Origin: CAZAQV01 sp964487255
GTDB lineage: Bacteria; Myxococcota_A; Polyangia; Polyangiales; CAZAQV01
Assembly: GCA_964487255.1 (NCBI GenBank)
Contig: CAZAQV010000068.1
Location: forward strand, 1 to 6,994
DNA length: 6,994 nucleotides
Direction of reading: 5' to 3'
Under the pieces are notes generated by a model. It saw only the letters and a program-made list of their open reading frames with translations. It was not told where the DNA came from and made no database searches. Shown piece after piece: positions 6,121 to 6,994 of the stretch; the first letter of the stretch is position 1; every line of letters starts with the position of its first letter. A program made the position numbers and the translations under genes.

Positions 6121-6126
6121 CCCCCC
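6121..6126 (-). promoter_or_regulatory. Probable ribosome binding site (GGGGGG) for the Dit-like gene
   Basis: A run of six G on the minus strand lies 6 nt upstream of the ATG at 6114 and overlaps the last base of the tape measure stop codon TAG. Spacing fits a Shine-Dalgarno site and supports this ATG. The all-G sequence is only a partial match to AGGAGG. Confidence 0.45.
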
Positions 6127-6994
6127 TACATCGCCATGAGCTGCGCCCGGCGAAGCTCGGCCTTGATCGACGCTTCCGTCGGTTCGCCGACGGGGTTGTT
6201 GATCGTGATGTTGTACGTGCCCGACCCGGATGCACCCGACATCGGAAGCCCCCTGGTCGTCGACCCCCGCTTGATCGCGTCGACCACGTCTGCGGACAGA
6301 ACGAACTCGCCGCCGTGCCCGAGGAACGGGACCGGCGCACCCGTGGGACCGGGGATCGGTCCGCCATCACGCCGGGCGATGTTCGACCCGACCGTGACCG
6401 TGCCGTCCTCGTTCGTGCGACGAGTCGTGATCGTCACCGTCGACTGCTGGCCGTTCAGTCCTCGCAGCATCGTCTCGATCGTGGCGATGCCAGCGATCGT
6501 CTCCTGCACGCCTTCGGCTTTGATGCGGGTGGCGACCTCGTTGGGGACCAGGCCGTACTGGCGCACCAGCTCGGCGATCTGATCTTCGGTGAAGCCGGCC
6601 TCTCTCAGCTGGTTCTTGAGCTGGGCGACGTACGCCTCGCCGGCACGGGTCGCCTCACCCAGCGATCCAGTCTCACGCAGGCGCTGCTCGATGATCCCCA
6701 CGACGGCGTTCTTGGCGTCGAGCAGGGCGCGTGCGTTGTCCCGGCCGGCTTCGGTGTTGATGTCGAGCGTGCGCCCGTTCTCGGCGAGCGTGTCGCTCAG
6801 ATCGTCAAGCGCCTCTTCGAACTCGATCTCAGCCTCGAGTGCAGACGTGATCTCGTCGAACAGGTCGCTGACCGACTTCACCAGGTCGGAAACCGCCTTC
6901 TCGGCGTCCTCGGCTTCGTCGGCGACCATGCCGGTCGCGTCCGCAAGGTCTTCGCTGGCGCCTGCAGCCTCGTCCACGATGGCGGCGCTGCGCT
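6126..6994 (-). CDS. Tape measure protein, C-terminal part (5' end beyond window)
   Basis: This is the last ~288 codons of a tail tape measure protein, the long helical protein that fills the tail tube and fixes its length. The frame is open to the window edge, so the true start lies outside; a GTG at 6977 is internal. The visible part begins with a long acidic, helical, coiled-coil-like stretch. A typical tape-measure segment follows: DINTEAGRDNARALLDAKNA, then a helix with GFTEDQIAELVRQYGLVPNEV, then an IKAEG strand. Near the end is a Gly/Pro-rich motif (GGPIPGPTGAPVPFLGHGGE, then FVLSADVV), which resembles the C-terminal GG-P-G...GEFVL motif common in actinophage tape measures. It ends YNITINNPVGEPTEASIKAE...QLMAM with TAG at 6126-6128. 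The Dit-like gene begins 11 nt downstream. The family call rests on motif recall and position, without a database search. Confidence 0.88.
   Translation of the reverse strand, partial: RSAAIVDEAAGASEDLADATGMVADEAEDAEKAVSDLVKSVSDLFDEITSALEAEIEFEEALDDLSDTLAENGRTLDINTEAGRDNARALLDAKNAVVGIIEQRLRETGSLGEATRAGEAYVAQLKNQLREAGFTEDQIAELVRQYGLVPNEVATRIKAEGVQETIAGIATIETMLRGLNGQQSTVTITTRRTNEDGTVTVGSNIARRDGGPIPGPTGAPVPFLGHGGEFVLSADVVDAIKRGSTTRGLPMSGASGSGTYNITINNPVGEPTEASIKAELRRAQLMAM

Overview
The window is part of the tail-structure operon of a tailed phage or prophage with a long non-contractile (siphovirus-type) tail. All genes are read from the minus strand, so the transcript runs from right to left. 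Base composition is strongly GC-rich, with C or G at most third codon positions. The closest resemblance I can recall is to actinobacteriophage minor tail proteins, so an actinobacterial host is likely. No integrase, host gene or attachment site is present, so free phage and prophage cannot be told apart.

Layout in transcription order: (1) C-terminal ~288 residues of the tape measure protein (6994-6126, cut by the window edge); (2) a small Dit-like distal tail protein (6114-5659); (3) a large tail hub / Tal-like protein (5659-3500) whose hub domain is interrupted by a jelly-roll domain and a run of internal repeats; (4) a fibre-like protein with a C1q-like jelly roll and about five beta-propeller blades (3498-2278); (5) a fibre-like protein whose main domain looks like the BNR_4 beta-propeller family, a fold group that includes ulvan lyases and an alpha-L-rhamnosidase family (2278-761); (6) a C1q-like adhesin (748-128); (7) the first 24 codons of an unidentified protein (73-1).

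The tape measure sets tail length, the Dit-like protein and hub close the tail tip, and the three following proteins probably hang from the tip and bind or trim host-surface glycans. Genes 2 to 5 are joined by stop-start overlaps (TGATG) or a 1-nt gap, which suggests translational coupling. Only gene 6 has a textbook Shine-Dalgarno sequence. I see no promoter, terminator, tRNA, CRISPR array or insertion sequence, and no non-coding stretch longer than about 60 bases.

The most interesting points are the putative glycan-active propeller with two family-typical histidines, the A-A-B-B arrangement of repeats in the hub with a perfect 33-bp direct repeat, and three consecutive adhesins that share a design of short anchor, Gly/Ser hinge and beta-rich binding domain. 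Nothing seen amounts to a wholly new system. It is a modular receptor-binding tail tip.
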